NCBI GenBank assembly: GCA_017414505.1
Contig: JAFQLQ010000031.1
Span: 62,001-126,000, forward strand
DNA length: 64,000 nt
Reading direction: 5' to 3'
Source: Clostridia bacterium
GTDB taxonomy: Bacteria; Bacillota; Clostridia; UMGS1840; HGM11507
The translations under genes and the position numbers were made by a program. This document shows positions 27,486 to 34,169 of the stretch, one piece after another; position 1 is the stretch's first letter, and each line of letters starts with the position of its first letter. A model generated the notes under the pieces. It did not search any database, was not told the DNA's origin, and was given only the letters and a program-made list of their open reading frames with translations.

Positions 27486-28331
27486 ATGGAACAAATTTTA
27501 ACCAAAGCTAAAATAAATCTTACTTTGGATGTGGTTGCAAAACGGGAAGATGGTTATCATGATTTAAAAATGATAATGCATTCTGTAAATTTGTATGACA
27601 AAATAAAAATACGCAATTCCAACTGCGGAAAAATAATTTTGAAAACCAACTCGCCGTATGTCCCTTGCGATGAAAGAAATATAATTATGAAAGCTATCCG
27701 AAAATTTGAAGCGGAAACGCTTATAAAAGTGGATGGTATGGATATTTATGTAGAAAAACATATTCCTGTATGTGCAGGTCTTGCGGGCGGAAGCACAAAT
27801 GCTGCCGGTATGTTAAAATACTTAAATGAAAAGTATAATAATCCACTCTCATGGGAAAGGTTAATCGAAGTAGGTAAAGAACTTGGTGCAGATGTTCCGT
27901 ATTGTATGACTGGAGGTACTTGTCTTGCTGAAGGTATCGGTGAAAAGCTTACACCTGTGGATTCTTTACCGGAATGCTTTATAGTTATTGCACGTCCCAA
28001 TAACCGTGGAATTTCAACAGCCAAAGTATTTAAAATGATTGATATTAACGAAATATCTTATCATCCTGATACAGACGGTATGCTGGAAGCACTTAAACAA
28101 AAAAATATTTATGATGTTTCAAAACGTCTCTTTAATGTGCTTGAATCCTATGCAATTACTCTGGATGACGAAATTGAAATATTTAAGGACAGATTTTTGA
28201 AAAACGGTGCTATGGGTGCGATAATGAGTGGCAGCGGAAATTCCTGTTTCGGAATTTTTGACGATGCAGACAAAGCCGAAAAATGTCGCCGCGATATGAA
28301 AAAACTAACAAATCAGGTTTATGTAGTATAA
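27486..28331 (+). CDS. ispE: 4-diphosphocytidyl-2-C-methyl-D-erythritol kinase
   Basis: A GHMP-family kinase of the MEP isoprenoid pathway. It is 281 residues long, with the N-terminal AKINLTLDVVAKREDGYHDL and the ATP-binding glycine loop PVCAGLAGGSTNAA (around residues 97-110). The start lies 2 bases after rhaB and has only a weak ribosome-binding site (GGCGGAA), so coupling to rhaB is likely. dxs and ispA of the same pathway are at 36503-39236. A terminator-like hairpin follows. Confidence 0.94.
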   Translation: MEQILTKAKINLTLDVVAKREDGYHDLKMIMHSVNLYDKIKIRNSNCGKIILKTNSPYVPCDERNIIMKAIRKFEAETLIKVDGMDIYVEKHIPVCAGLAGGSTNAAGMLKYLNEKYNNPLSWERLIEVGKELGADVPYCMTGGTCLAEGIGEKLTPVDSLPECFIVIARPNNRGISTAKVFKMIDINEISYHPDTDGMLEALKQKNIYDVSKRLFNVLESYAITLDDEIEIFKDRFLKNGAMGAIMSGSGNSCFGIFDDADKAEKCRRDMKKLTNQVYVV

Positions 28332-28334
28332 TAT

Positions 28335-28364
28335 GTATAAAACCTCCGGATTGAGGATAGAATC
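28335..28364 (+). promoter_or_regulatory. Candidate sigma-F promoter for spoIIR within the terminator
   Basis: GTATA (28335-28339) matches the sigma-F -35 (GYATA). GGATAGAATC (28355-28364), 15 bases later, matches the sigma-F -10 GGNNANANTR except at its last base. A start about 7 bases on would be near 28371, at the ribosome-binding site, leaving it unpaired. Sigma-F control of spoIIR is established in Bacillus; the promoter here is a pattern match. Confidence 0.5.
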
Positions 28365-28381
28365 AATTCGGAGGTTTTTTT
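28340..28381 (+). terminator. Intrinsic terminator overlapping the spoIIR ribosome-binding site
   Basis: A 15-bp stem with one G-U wobble (28340-28354 with 28363-28377) has an 8-base loop and is followed by a T run to 28381. It ends the rhaB-ispE transcript. The 3' arm contains GGAGGT (28370-28375), the only ribosome-binding site for spoIIR at 28382, so the site is paired in any RNA reading through from ispE. Confidence 0.82.
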
Positions 28382-28948
28382 ATGAAAAAAATTATTATTT
28401 CAATATTGCTTGCAACGGTTTTGTCTTATTTAATGATAAATGCTGTTTTGCATTTTGAAAATAATGTGATTTGTGATAATTTTGTAAGAATACATATAAT
28501 CGCAAACTCAGATGAACCTTATGACCAGATAGTAAAAATGGGAGTAAGAAACCATATTTTTACAAAATTTAAAAATGAATTTTCTACTCTTTCATCAAAA
28601 GATGCAGCAATCAAATATATTAATAATAATATAAATTTAATATCTGATGAAGTCAATAACTACCTTGAAAATATTGGTTACAGTAATAAAGCAGCTGTAA
28701 AAATAACTTTTGAAAATTTTCCGGCAAAAGTGTATGAAAAATTCCTTTTACCGGAAGGTAACTATAACGCTCTTAAAATTGTAATCGGCAGCGGAATGGG
28801 AAAAAATTTTTTCTGTGTTATGTATCCGCCGCTGTGTGTTTCCGAAAATGTTCGTATAGAAAAAAATGTAAAAACAAACACTTCAAAAAAATATACGGTA
28901 AATTACGAATCGAGAATTGCAAATGTTTTCAATCACATTTTACGGTAA
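28382..28948 (+). CDS. spoIIR: Stage II sporulation protein R
   Basis: A secreted signalling protein made in the forespore under sigma-F. It triggers SpoIIGA to process pro-sigma-E in the mother cell. The 188 residues begin with a signal peptide or anchor (about 3-24), followed by the family motif FVRIHIIANSDEPYDQIVKM (around 39-58) and the later LPEGNYNALKIVIGSGMGKN stretch. The ATG is 6 bases behind GGAGGT in a hairpin stem. Its 3' end overlaps the convergent lexA gene by 16 bases. It is clear evidence of endosporulation capacity. Confidence 0.93.
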   Translation: MKKIIISILLATVLSYLMINAVLHFENNVICDNFVRIHIIANSDEPYDQIVKMGVRNHIFTKFKNEFSTLSSKDAAIKYINNNINLISDEVNNYLENIGYSNKAAVKITFENFPAKVYEKFLLPEGNYNALKIVIGSGMGKNFFCVMYPPLCVSENVRIEKNVKTNTSKKYTVNYESRIANVFNHILR

Positions 28949-29574
28949 ACACCTACAACCTTTCCAAGTACAACCAGACTTGTTACAATTATAGGATCCA
29001 AAGCATCGTTTTCGGGCTGTAAACGGAAATAACCGTTTTCTTTATAAAAGGTTTTTACAGTAGCGCTGTCATCAATAAGCGCAACAATAACATCGCCGTT
29101 GTTTGCAATGTTCTGACGTTCGACAATAACATAATCACCATCCATAATTCCGATGTTTATCATACTGTCTCCCTGAACCTGTAGCATAAAAATTTCTTTA
29201 TTATGCGCAAAATCCATCGGAAGAGGAAAGGTTCTTAATATGTTTTCAACTGCAAGAATAGGCTCTCCGGCAGCAACTTTTCCTATAACGGGAACATTGA
29301 GAAAATTTATTCCTTCTTCCAGCTCAACCTTATCGTCGTTTGCAAAAAGCTCATCTTTGTGAACAGTCTGCGAGCTGATTGTCCGGTTTTTTAAAGCATC
29401 TTTTTTTAATAATCCCATATCTACCAGATTGCTTATATGAGTATGAACGGTTGCAGGAGATTTCAGCCCTACACCGTCAGCAATTTCGCGGACAGTGGGG
29501 GAATAGCCGTTCTCCTCAATAAAAGAATTTATAAAATCAAAAATAATTTTCTGTTTTTTTGTCATATTATTCAC
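28933..29574 (-). CDS. lexA: SOS repressor LexA
   Basis: Represses DNA-damage genes and self-cleaves on contact with RecA filaments. The 213 residues have an N-terminal winged helix (SPTVREIADGVGLKSPATVH), the scissile bond A102-G103 (KVAAGEP), nucleophile S137 (QGDSMIN) and K174 (ATVKTFY). The start is a GTG at 29574, nine bases behind AAGGAGG; an ATG nine bases further in is less well placed. It is divergent from a yneA-like gene over a cluster of LexA-type boxes and convergent with spoIIR. Confidence 0.95.
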   Translation of the reverse strand: MNNMTKKQKIIFDFINSFIEENGYSPTVREIADGVGLKSPATVHTHISNLVDMGLLKKDALKNRTISSQTVHKDELFANDDKVELEEGINFLNVPVIGKVAAGEPILAVENILRTFPLPMDFAHNKEIFMLQVQGDSMINIGIMDGDYVIVERQNIANNGDVIVALIDDSATVKTFYKENGYFRLQPENDALDPIIVTSLVVLGKVVGVYRKM

Positions 29575-29597
29575 CGTAAAATACCTCCTTTTTCTAT

Positions 29598-29626
29598 ATT
29601 ATAACATACAAAATTCAATTTGTCAA
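29598..29626 (-). promoter_or_regulatory. Promoter for lexA
   Basis: On the minus strand, TTGACA (29626-29621), a 17-base spacer and TATAAT (29603-29598): a full-consensus promoter. A LexA-type box (29624-29637) overlaps its -35. Confidence 0.8.
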
Positions 29627-29637
29627 ACGTTTGTTCG
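29624..29637. promoter_or_regulatory. LexA box at lexA
   Basis: CAAACGTTTGTTCG, read on the minus strand as CGAACAAACGTTTG, matches the Gram-positive SOS palindrome CGAAC-N4-GTTCG at 9 of 10 positions. It covers the -35 of lexA, consistent with autorepression. Confidence 0.75.
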
Positions 29638-29680
29638 AAAAAATGTTTGCAAAATGTTCGTATTTTTTTCAAAAAAACTC

Positions 29681-29709
29681 TTGACAAAAACAAATGTTCG
29701 TGTTATAGT
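29681..29709 (+). promoter_or_regulatory. Promoter for the yneA-like gene with embedded LexA box
   Basis: TTGACA (29681-29686), a 17-base spacer and TATAGT (29704-29709). The spacer contains a LexA-type box (AAAACAAATGTTCG, 29687-29700; 8 of 10 half-site positions), ideally placed for repression. Confidence 0.78.
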
Positions 29710-29719
29710 GTAATCAAAC

Positions 29720-29733
29720 AAAACAAATGTTCG
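29720..29733 (+). promoter_or_regulatory. Second LexA-type box downstream of the yneA-like promoter
   Basis: AAAACAAATGTTCG is identical to the box at 29687-29700 and lies between the promoter and the ATG at 29753. The half-site AAATGTTCG occurs a third time at 29652-29660. Together these make an unusually dense SOS operator region. Confidence 0.65.
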
Positions 29734-29752
29734 TATTTTTGGAGGGGATTTT

Positions 29753-30037
29753 ATGAAAAAAATAGTTATAGTAAGTAAGGCTCGTTTTATATTTTTTGTA
29801 TTTGTTCTGTTGATTACTTTTTCAATATTGTTTTCTAATATGTGGAACTTAAATCTTGCAAAATCGTGTGATAACGTTGTTGAATATACTGTTGCAAGCG
29901 GAGATACACTTTGGTCAATTGCAGAAAAATACGCAAAAGATACAGATATAAGACAGTATATTTACGATTTGAAAAAAATTAACAATATGGAAAAATCTGC
30001 CTTGTTTGCAGGTCAGAACATAAAAATTCCTTATTAA
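29753..30037 (+). CDS. yneA: LysM-domain membrane protein, YneA-like SOS cell-division inhibitor
   Basis: A 94-residue protein with an N-terminal membrane helix (about residues 11-32) and an extracytoplasmic LysM peptidoglycan-binding domain (about 44-94; YTVASGDTLWSIAEKYAK, ending NIKIPY). Size, architecture, divergence from lexA and LexA boxes in its promoter match Bacillus YneA, which halts division during DNA damage. The start follows TTGGAGGGG. The assignment rests on architecture and context. Confidence 0.82.
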   Translation: MKKIVIVSKARFIFFVFVLLITFSILFSNMWNLNLAKSCDNVVEYTVASGDTLWSIAEKYAKDTDIRQYIYDLKKINNMEKSALFAGQNIKIPY

Positions 30038-30039
30038 GC

Positions 30040-30068
30040 TTGATTAAACGGTTAAAATATGATAAAAT
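30040..30068 (+). promoter_or_regulatory. Promoter for the eight-cysteine small protein gene
   Basis: TTGATT (30040-30045), a 17-base spacer and TAAAAT (30063-30068). The -10 lies in a short palindrome (ATGATAAAATTATCAT) that could be an operator. No LexA box was recognised. Confidence 0.5.
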
Positions 30069-30100
30069 TATCATCAGACTAACCGAAAGGAATGATTAAA

Positions 30101-30271
30101 ATGAAGCAGTGCATAATATACGACAGAGAATGTATTGACTGCAAGGAATGTTTAATGTGCGATCTTGATTCTTCCAAGGTGTGTGACAATTGCGAAAAAT
30201 GCCTGCATCTTGATGATAAAGAGTATAACGGTATTATCATTGATGAAATAATTGCTAAAGAGAAAAAATAA
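30101..30271 (+). CDS. Small eight-cysteine protein with CxxC repeats
   Basis: A 56-residue ORF behind a good site (GAAAGGAATGAT). Cysteines are at 4, 11, 14, 17, 20, 28, 31 and 34, giving C-x2-C-x2-C-x2-C and then C-x2-C-x2-C. This spacing suggests a Zn or Fe-S-binding protein, but it is not the classical ferredoxin pattern, as no proline follows the last cysteine of a set. The C-terminal half is acidic, then lysine-rich. A similar short protein is recalled from other Clostridia without an assigned function. It has its own promoter and lies between the yneA-like gene and an unrecognised gene. Function unknown. Confidence 0.7.
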   Translation: MKQCIIYDRECIDCKECLMCDLDSSKVCDNCEKCLHLDDKEYNGIIIDEIIAKEKK

Positions 30272-30319
30272 AAAGAATAACCCACAGAAGGTTTTTATAT
30301 ATTATAATGGGTGATTATA

Positions 30320-31387
30320 ATGTGTAAAGGCAAAATTATAAAAAATAACCGGGGAGAGCTTTATTATTTCTTTATTGATAATAACGGATTGTGCTATAAA
30401 AGTGTGCTGAAAGAGCAAAAATCAAAAGTAATATTGAGTAATGCCGTTTTTGATTTCGATGTATCCTGGACGGATGGCGGTTTTTCTGTCATCTGCCAGA
30501 ATGATGAGGGAAGCATCATTTACCTGAAAGAAAAAAACGGTATTTTTTTAAAAAATACATTATTTTATAACAAAAATGGAATCACATACAAAAAATATTT
30601 TAAAATTCTCATAAAAGATAATATTGTAAATGCGTTTTATATAATCAATATCAAGGAAAAGAATATGTTGGTTTATCACCGTAAAATTACGGAAAATTCA
30701 AGGCCGGAAATTATTGACTATGTAACAGACTGTAATTACTATGCTTATATTGATTCGGAAAATAATATAAATGTTGTTTATAACAATGAAAATATTAATT
30801 TTGCTGCTGTATCCGAAACCGGTGTTCCCGTAATTACAAACAGTATGAACGGAAATTTTATTTGTGGTATGTATCATAAAGAAAAATTATACAGTGTTCT
30901 GAAAAGCGATAAAATTTATATGCTTTCGGATGGTACTGATACAGTAAAAGCAGAATTTTTAAAAAACTGTGAATTTGTAATTCCGTATTTTATTGATGAC
31001 ATTTTTAGTTTGATGTATATAAAAAACGGAAAACTGTATCAGTTAAAAGCAGAAAATTTAAAACAACTTGCTTCACCTCTTTTTATAGCAACGCAAAAAA
31101 GAACAGATATATTTTCAGTGGAGTTGCCGGGCGGAAATATAAAAACCGATTATTCTTTCGGTTACTTATATAATTCATTTCCGCGTCTGTTTTTAATAAA
31201 CGAGTTGCTGAAATTAAATTATATACCTGTAAGTGATTTCAGAAACGAACAATCATGGAAAAACGAAATATTACTGCTGGAATCTCATATCAGAAAATTA
31301 GAGAAAAATGAGCAGGAATTAAAGAATAAAATTATAAAAATAGAAGATTTTCTTATTAAATTATATGAAATGAATAACGAAATTTAA
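30320..31387 (+). CDS. Unrecognised protein, beta-rich with C-terminal coiled coil
   Basis: A 355-residue protein that matches no family known to me. Residues 1-290 are rich in short alternating hydrophobic/aromatic strands separated by NG, DG and EN turns (for example SWTDGGFSVICQND), as in beta-propeller repeats. Residues about 305-350 form a predicted coiled coil rich in E, K, L and I. There is no signal peptide, so it is probably cytoplasmic. The ATG at 30320 follows GGGTGAT by 4 bases; a GTG at 30311 lies inside that site. It may be cotranscribed with the small cysteine-rich gene 48 bases upstream. Confidence 0.7.
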   Translation: MCKGKIIKNNRGELYYFFIDNNGLCYKSVLKEQKSKVILSNAVFDFDVSWTDGGFSVICQNDEGSIIYLKEKNGIFLKNTLFYNKNGITYKKYFKILIKDNIVNAFYIINIKEKNMLVYHRKITENSRPEIIDYVTDCNYYAYIDSENNINVVYNNENINFAAVSETGVPVITNSMNGNFICGMYHKEKLYSVLKSDKIYMLSDGTDTVKAEFLKNCEFVIPYFIDDIFSLMYIKNGKLYQLKAENLKQLASPLFIATQKRTDIFSVELPGGNIKTDYSFGYLYNSFPRLFLINELLKLNYIPVSDFRNEQSWKNEILLLESHIRKLEKNEQELKNKIIKIEDFLIKLYEMNNEI

Positions 31388-31394
31388 AATACTA

Positions 31395-31423
31395 TTGAAA
31401 TTTTTCTTCAAATGGTGTATAAT
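31395..31423 (+). promoter_or_regulatory. Sigma-A promoter for the lipoprotein gene
   Basis: TTGAAA (31395-31400), a 17-base spacer and TATAAT (31418-31423), 25 bases ahead of the ATG at 31449. Confidence 0.78.
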
Positions 31424-31448
31424 ACTCCTTATGGAGGATTGGAGTAAA

Positions 31449-32309
31449 ATGAAAAAGAAAATATTACTTATAATGCTTTTTGCATTGGTAGCATTAAGCT
31501 TAACAGGATGTATAAATACAACATATGAGATAGGGGTAAATTCCGACGGTACTTTTAACGCATCTTATGCAATATCGCCCATAACAGCTGACGATAAGGG
31601 TAAATTTGATCCCGATGTTCTGGAAGCATTGAAAAATGGCTTTGAAGATGCAGGCTACGAAGTTTCGGTAAATGACGAAAACGGTCAGGAAAGCGTTATT
31701 GTATCCAAAGATTATGTTACAATCAATGCAAATGAAAAGGTTAATTTAGACGGTGTGCAGATAAATCCCATGCACTACATATCCAATGGTGCAAAGCTTA
31801 CCCGCGGATTTATGAAAAATATTATCGAAGTTGATGCCGATGTTGACCTTTCAGCTTTAAATTCCGGAAATACGGACTTGCTTAACCGATACGAGCAAAC
31901 CATAAAAGAAAATCTGGAAAATCCCGAAGCCGAAAATACTGAAGATACAGGAGCTGAAATTTCTGAGGAAGAAAAAGAAGCTTTGCTGACTGAAAAGCTT
32001 AACGCTGAGAAAAAGCTTTATTTAGAGCAGTATCTGCCTCAGATGAATATTAAACTAACCCTAAAAACCAACGGTAAAATTTTAAATACCAATTCCACCG
32101 CTGTTTCGTCAGACGGAAAATCAGCTACATGGCTTCTTATTCCGGGAACCGTAAATAATGTTGTTTTTGAATGTACAACCGGCTTTGATAAAGCTTTTTT
32201 AGGAACAGCTGTTATTTTAATAATTTCATTGTTTATTGCTTTGTTCTTAGTAATTTACCTAGTTAAATTTTACGGAAAGCAATTTAAAAATCAGGAAAAG
32301 CAGGAATAA
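31449..32309 (+). CDS. Membrane-anchored lipoprotein, LppM/DUF3153-like
   Basis: A 286-residue lipoprotein. The signal sequence ends in SLTGC with the acylated cysteine at about residue 21. A predicted C-terminal membrane helix (about 250-275) is followed by a basic tail (KFYGKQFKNQEKQ). The extracellular part starts with NTTYEIGVNSDGTFNASYAI, which resembles the LppM/DUF3153 pattern, and contains an acidic stretch around residues 155-180. The start at 31449 follows TTGGAG; the longer open frame would run through the promoter. Two bases separate it from the methyltransferase gene. Function unknown. Confidence 0.75.
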   Translation: MKKKILLIMLFALVALSLTGCINTTYEIGVNSDGTFNASYAISPITADDKGKFDPDVLEALKNGFEDAGYEVSVNDENGQESVIVSKDYVTINANEKVNLDGVQINPMHYISNGAKLTRGFMKNIIEVDADVDLSALNSGNTDLLNRYEQTIKENLENPEAENTEDTGAEISEEEKEALLTEKLNAEKKLYLEQYLPQMNIKLTLKTNGKILNTNSTAVSSDGKSATWLLIPGTVNNVVFECTTGFDKAFLGTAVILIISLFIALFLVIYLVKFYGKQFKNQEKQE

Positions 32310-32311
32310 AA

Positions 32312-33145
32312 ATGAGTATATTAAAAGTTGTAAATAAGATGTTTCCCAAAGTGGTACATCCTTTTAATCTTAATAATGACGGTGTAAAAACCTATGCTAT
32401 GTGGCAATATGAAAGAGGAGAGGACACCATAAAATTCTACTTGCAGTATACCGATAAAGAGGATATGTTCAAAAACAAAACGATTCTCGATATTGGTTGC
32501 GGCGCCGGAGGGAAATCATTATATTATGCTTCACTTGGAGCAAATAAAGTTATTGGTGTAGATATAGTTGAAAGCTATGCAGAGGAATCTGCAGAATTGG
32601 CTTTGCAGCTTGGTCTTCAAGACAAATTTGAATTTATATGTGCAGATGCGTCAAAGCTTCCTTTTGCGGATAACAGTTTTGATACCATAATAATGAATGA
32701 TGCAATGGAACACGTTGCTAAACCCGAGGCTGTTCTTACCGAAATCTTAAGAATTCTTAAAAAAGGCGGAAGACTTTTTGTTAACTTTCCTCCTTATAAT
32801 CATCCATTCGGAGCACATCTTAGTGATGCAATAAATATTCCGTGGGTGCACGTGTTTTTTTCGGATAAAACTCTTATAAAAAATTATAAGGAGCTTGTAA
32901 AAAAGTATCCTGACGGCGAAGATAGAATTAAGTTCAGAATATCCGAAAACGAAAAAGGTGAAGAATATTTTTCCTATATTAATAAAATGTCTATAAAAAG
33001 ATTTAACAAAATACTGAATAAATTATCCGTAAAACCGGTTTTTTATATGGAATCGCCTTTGCGAAGTGTTGTAAAACCGCTTGCAAAATTACCTTTCTTT
33101 AAGGAATATTTTGTTAAAATGGTTGTTTGTGTTATACAGAAATAG
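32312..33145 (+). CDS. Class I SAM-dependent methyltransferase
   Basis: A 277-residue methyltransferase with motif I LDIGCGAGGKSLYYASLG (around residues 56-73), the acidic loop VIGVDI, and post-motif NDAMEHVAKPEAVL. The C-terminal 100 residues are less typical, with a RFNKILNKLSVKP helix. It resembles Methyltransf_11 enzymes acting on small molecules or lipids, but the substrate is unknown. It is cotranscribed with the lipoprotein gene and ends before a strong terminator. Confidence 0.85.
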   Translation: MSILKVVNKMFPKVVHPFNLNNDGVKTYAMWQYERGEDTIKFYLQYTDKEDMFKNKTILDIGCGAGGKSLYYASLGANKVIGVDIVESYAEESAELALQLGLQDKFEFICADASKLPFADNSFDTIIMNDAMEHVAKPEAVLTEILRILKKGGRLFVNFPPYNHPFGAHLSDAINIPWVHVFFSDKTLIKNYKELVKKYPDGEDRIKFRISENEKGEEYFSYINKMSIKRFNKILNKLSVKPVFYMESPLRSVVKPLAKLPFFKEYFVKMVVCVIQK

Positions 33146-33157
33146 CGCATAAATATA

Positions 33158-33202
33158 AAATAAATTGCAAAGAAATGTCCTGCTTTGCAATTTATTTTTT
33201 TA
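33158..33202 (+). terminator. Terminator after the methyltransferase gene
   Basis: A perfect 15-bp stem (33158-33172 with 33183-33197) has a 10-base loop and is followed by a T run. Confidence 0.85.
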
Positions 33203-33228
33203 TAATGCATAAATTTTTAAAAAAATGT

Positions 33229-33257
33229 TTGAAATATTCATAGTTTAATGTTATTAT
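33229..33257 (+). promoter_or_regulatory. Promoter for the Asp23 family gene
   Basis: TTGAAA (33229-33234), a 17-base spacer and TATTAT (33252-33257), about 28 bases upstream of the ATG. A better -10 (TATAAT at 33255) would leave a 20-base spacer. Confidence 0.5.
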
Positions 33258-33284
33258 AATAATATAGAAAGGAATGATATTAAG

Positions 33285-33662
33285 ATGAGTGATAATACAA
33301 AAAAAGAAGGCTTACAGTTTGAAAACGGAAACGTAACTGTTTCGCAGCAGGTTATCGCCACAATTGTTAAGGATGCTATGGCAGATATTGAAGGTGTTCA
33401 TTGCCTGGCTTCCGATATGGAGGATACTAAAAACCGCAAATTTTTTATTAATGTTGCTCCTAAAAGTGAAAGCATAAAGGTCAGCGTTAATAAATCGGAA
33501 CTTTCTTTAGAGGTTTGTGTTGTTCTTAATTACGGCACAAATGTTATTGATGTTGCAGGCAAAATTCAGGAAAAAGTTAAAGACGTTGTAGAAAATGTTG
33601 TTGGTTTGCCTGTTAAGGATATTGATGTTACCGTTGACGGTATTTACGTTGAAGAAAATTAA
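33285..33662 (+). CDS. Asp23/Gls24 family envelope stress protein (YqhY-like)
   Basis: A 125-residue protein of the Asp23/Gls24 family, involved in envelope or acetyl-CoA carboxylase-related homeostasis in Firmicutes. The motif VIATIVKDAMADIEGVHCL and the C-terminal VKDVVENVVGLPVKDIDVTV are characteristic. The start follows GAAAGGAATGAT. Its position just ahead of nusB matches the Bacillus yqhY-nusB order. Confidence 0.9.
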   Translation: MSDNTKKEGLQFENGNVTVSQQVIATIVKDAMADIEGVHCLASDMEDTKNRKFFINVAPKSESIKVSVNKSELSLEVCVVLNYGTNVIDVAGKIQEKVKDVVENVVGLPVKDIDVTVDGIYVEEN

Positions 33663-33678
33663 TTTGTATGAAAGGTGA

Positions 33679-33709
33679 ACACCTTCTGTTATAAACAGGC
33701 AGAAGGTGT
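33679..33709 (+). other. Hairpin between asp23 and nusB
   Basis: A 10-bp stem (ACACCTTCTG at 33679-33688 with 33700-33709) has an 11-base loop and ends 15 bases before the nusB ATG. It has no clean U run, so it may attenuate or protect RNA. nusB lacks a well-spaced ribosome-binding site other than the AGAAGGTG in the 3' arm. Confidence 0.5.
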
Positions 33710-33724
33710 GTTGTTGTACTTATT

Positions 33725-34168
33725 ATGAAAAGAACAGAGTTGAGAAAATACGCTTTTGTAATAACTTTTGCTATGTCTGTAAATATGGACGAACCGGAAG
33801 AAGCAATCGCAAATTATATGGAATCTTTTAAAGAGGATTACACCAGGGAAAACGGCAAATTTGATAAAAAAGATACAGCGTTTATAGAGGATATTATTTA
33901 CGGAGTGCATAAAAATAAAGAAGAAATTGACAGTATTATTTCCGGATATTCCGAGAAATACAGTATTGAGCGTCTTTCCAAGGTTGCACTTGCGGCTCTT
34001 CGTGTATGTATTTATGAAATAAAATACCGTGAAGATATACCTAATAACGTTTCAATTAACGAAGCACTTAACATTGTTGGTGCATATGATGATGAAAGCA
34101 CAAAGAAATATGTCAACGGTGTTTTAGGAAGCTTTGTTAAAGAGTTATCCGAAAATAAGGAGAACTGA
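33725..34168 (+). CDS. nusB: Transcription antitermination factor NusB
   Basis: Binds boxA RNA with NusE (S10) during rRNA transcription. The 147-residue all-helical protein has the opening MKRTELRKYAFVITFAMSV, although the family's LYQ motif is changed here to VITFAMSV. LSKVALAALRVCIYEIKYR and NVSINEALNIVGAYDDESTKKYVNGVLG are diagnostic. The ribosome-binding site is poor and lies in a hairpin arm. It ends one base before the following GH43-like gene. Confidence 0.93.
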   Translation: MKRTELRKYAFVITFAMSVNMDEPEEAIANYMESFKEDYTRENGKFDKKDTAFIEDIIYGVHKNKEEIDSIISGYSEKYSIERLSKVALAALRVCIYEIKYREDIPNNVSINEALNIVGAYDDESTKKYVNGVLGSFVKELSENKEN

Positions 34169-34169
34169 A

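Noticed and set aside
27746-28024. Minus-strand open frame inside ispE
   Set aside because: Shadow of the GHMP kinase coding sequence with no independent start signals.
33668-33694. Eight-codon upstream ORF before nusB
   Set aside because: No ribosome-binding site and no regulatory codon pattern; it lies in the hairpin by chance.
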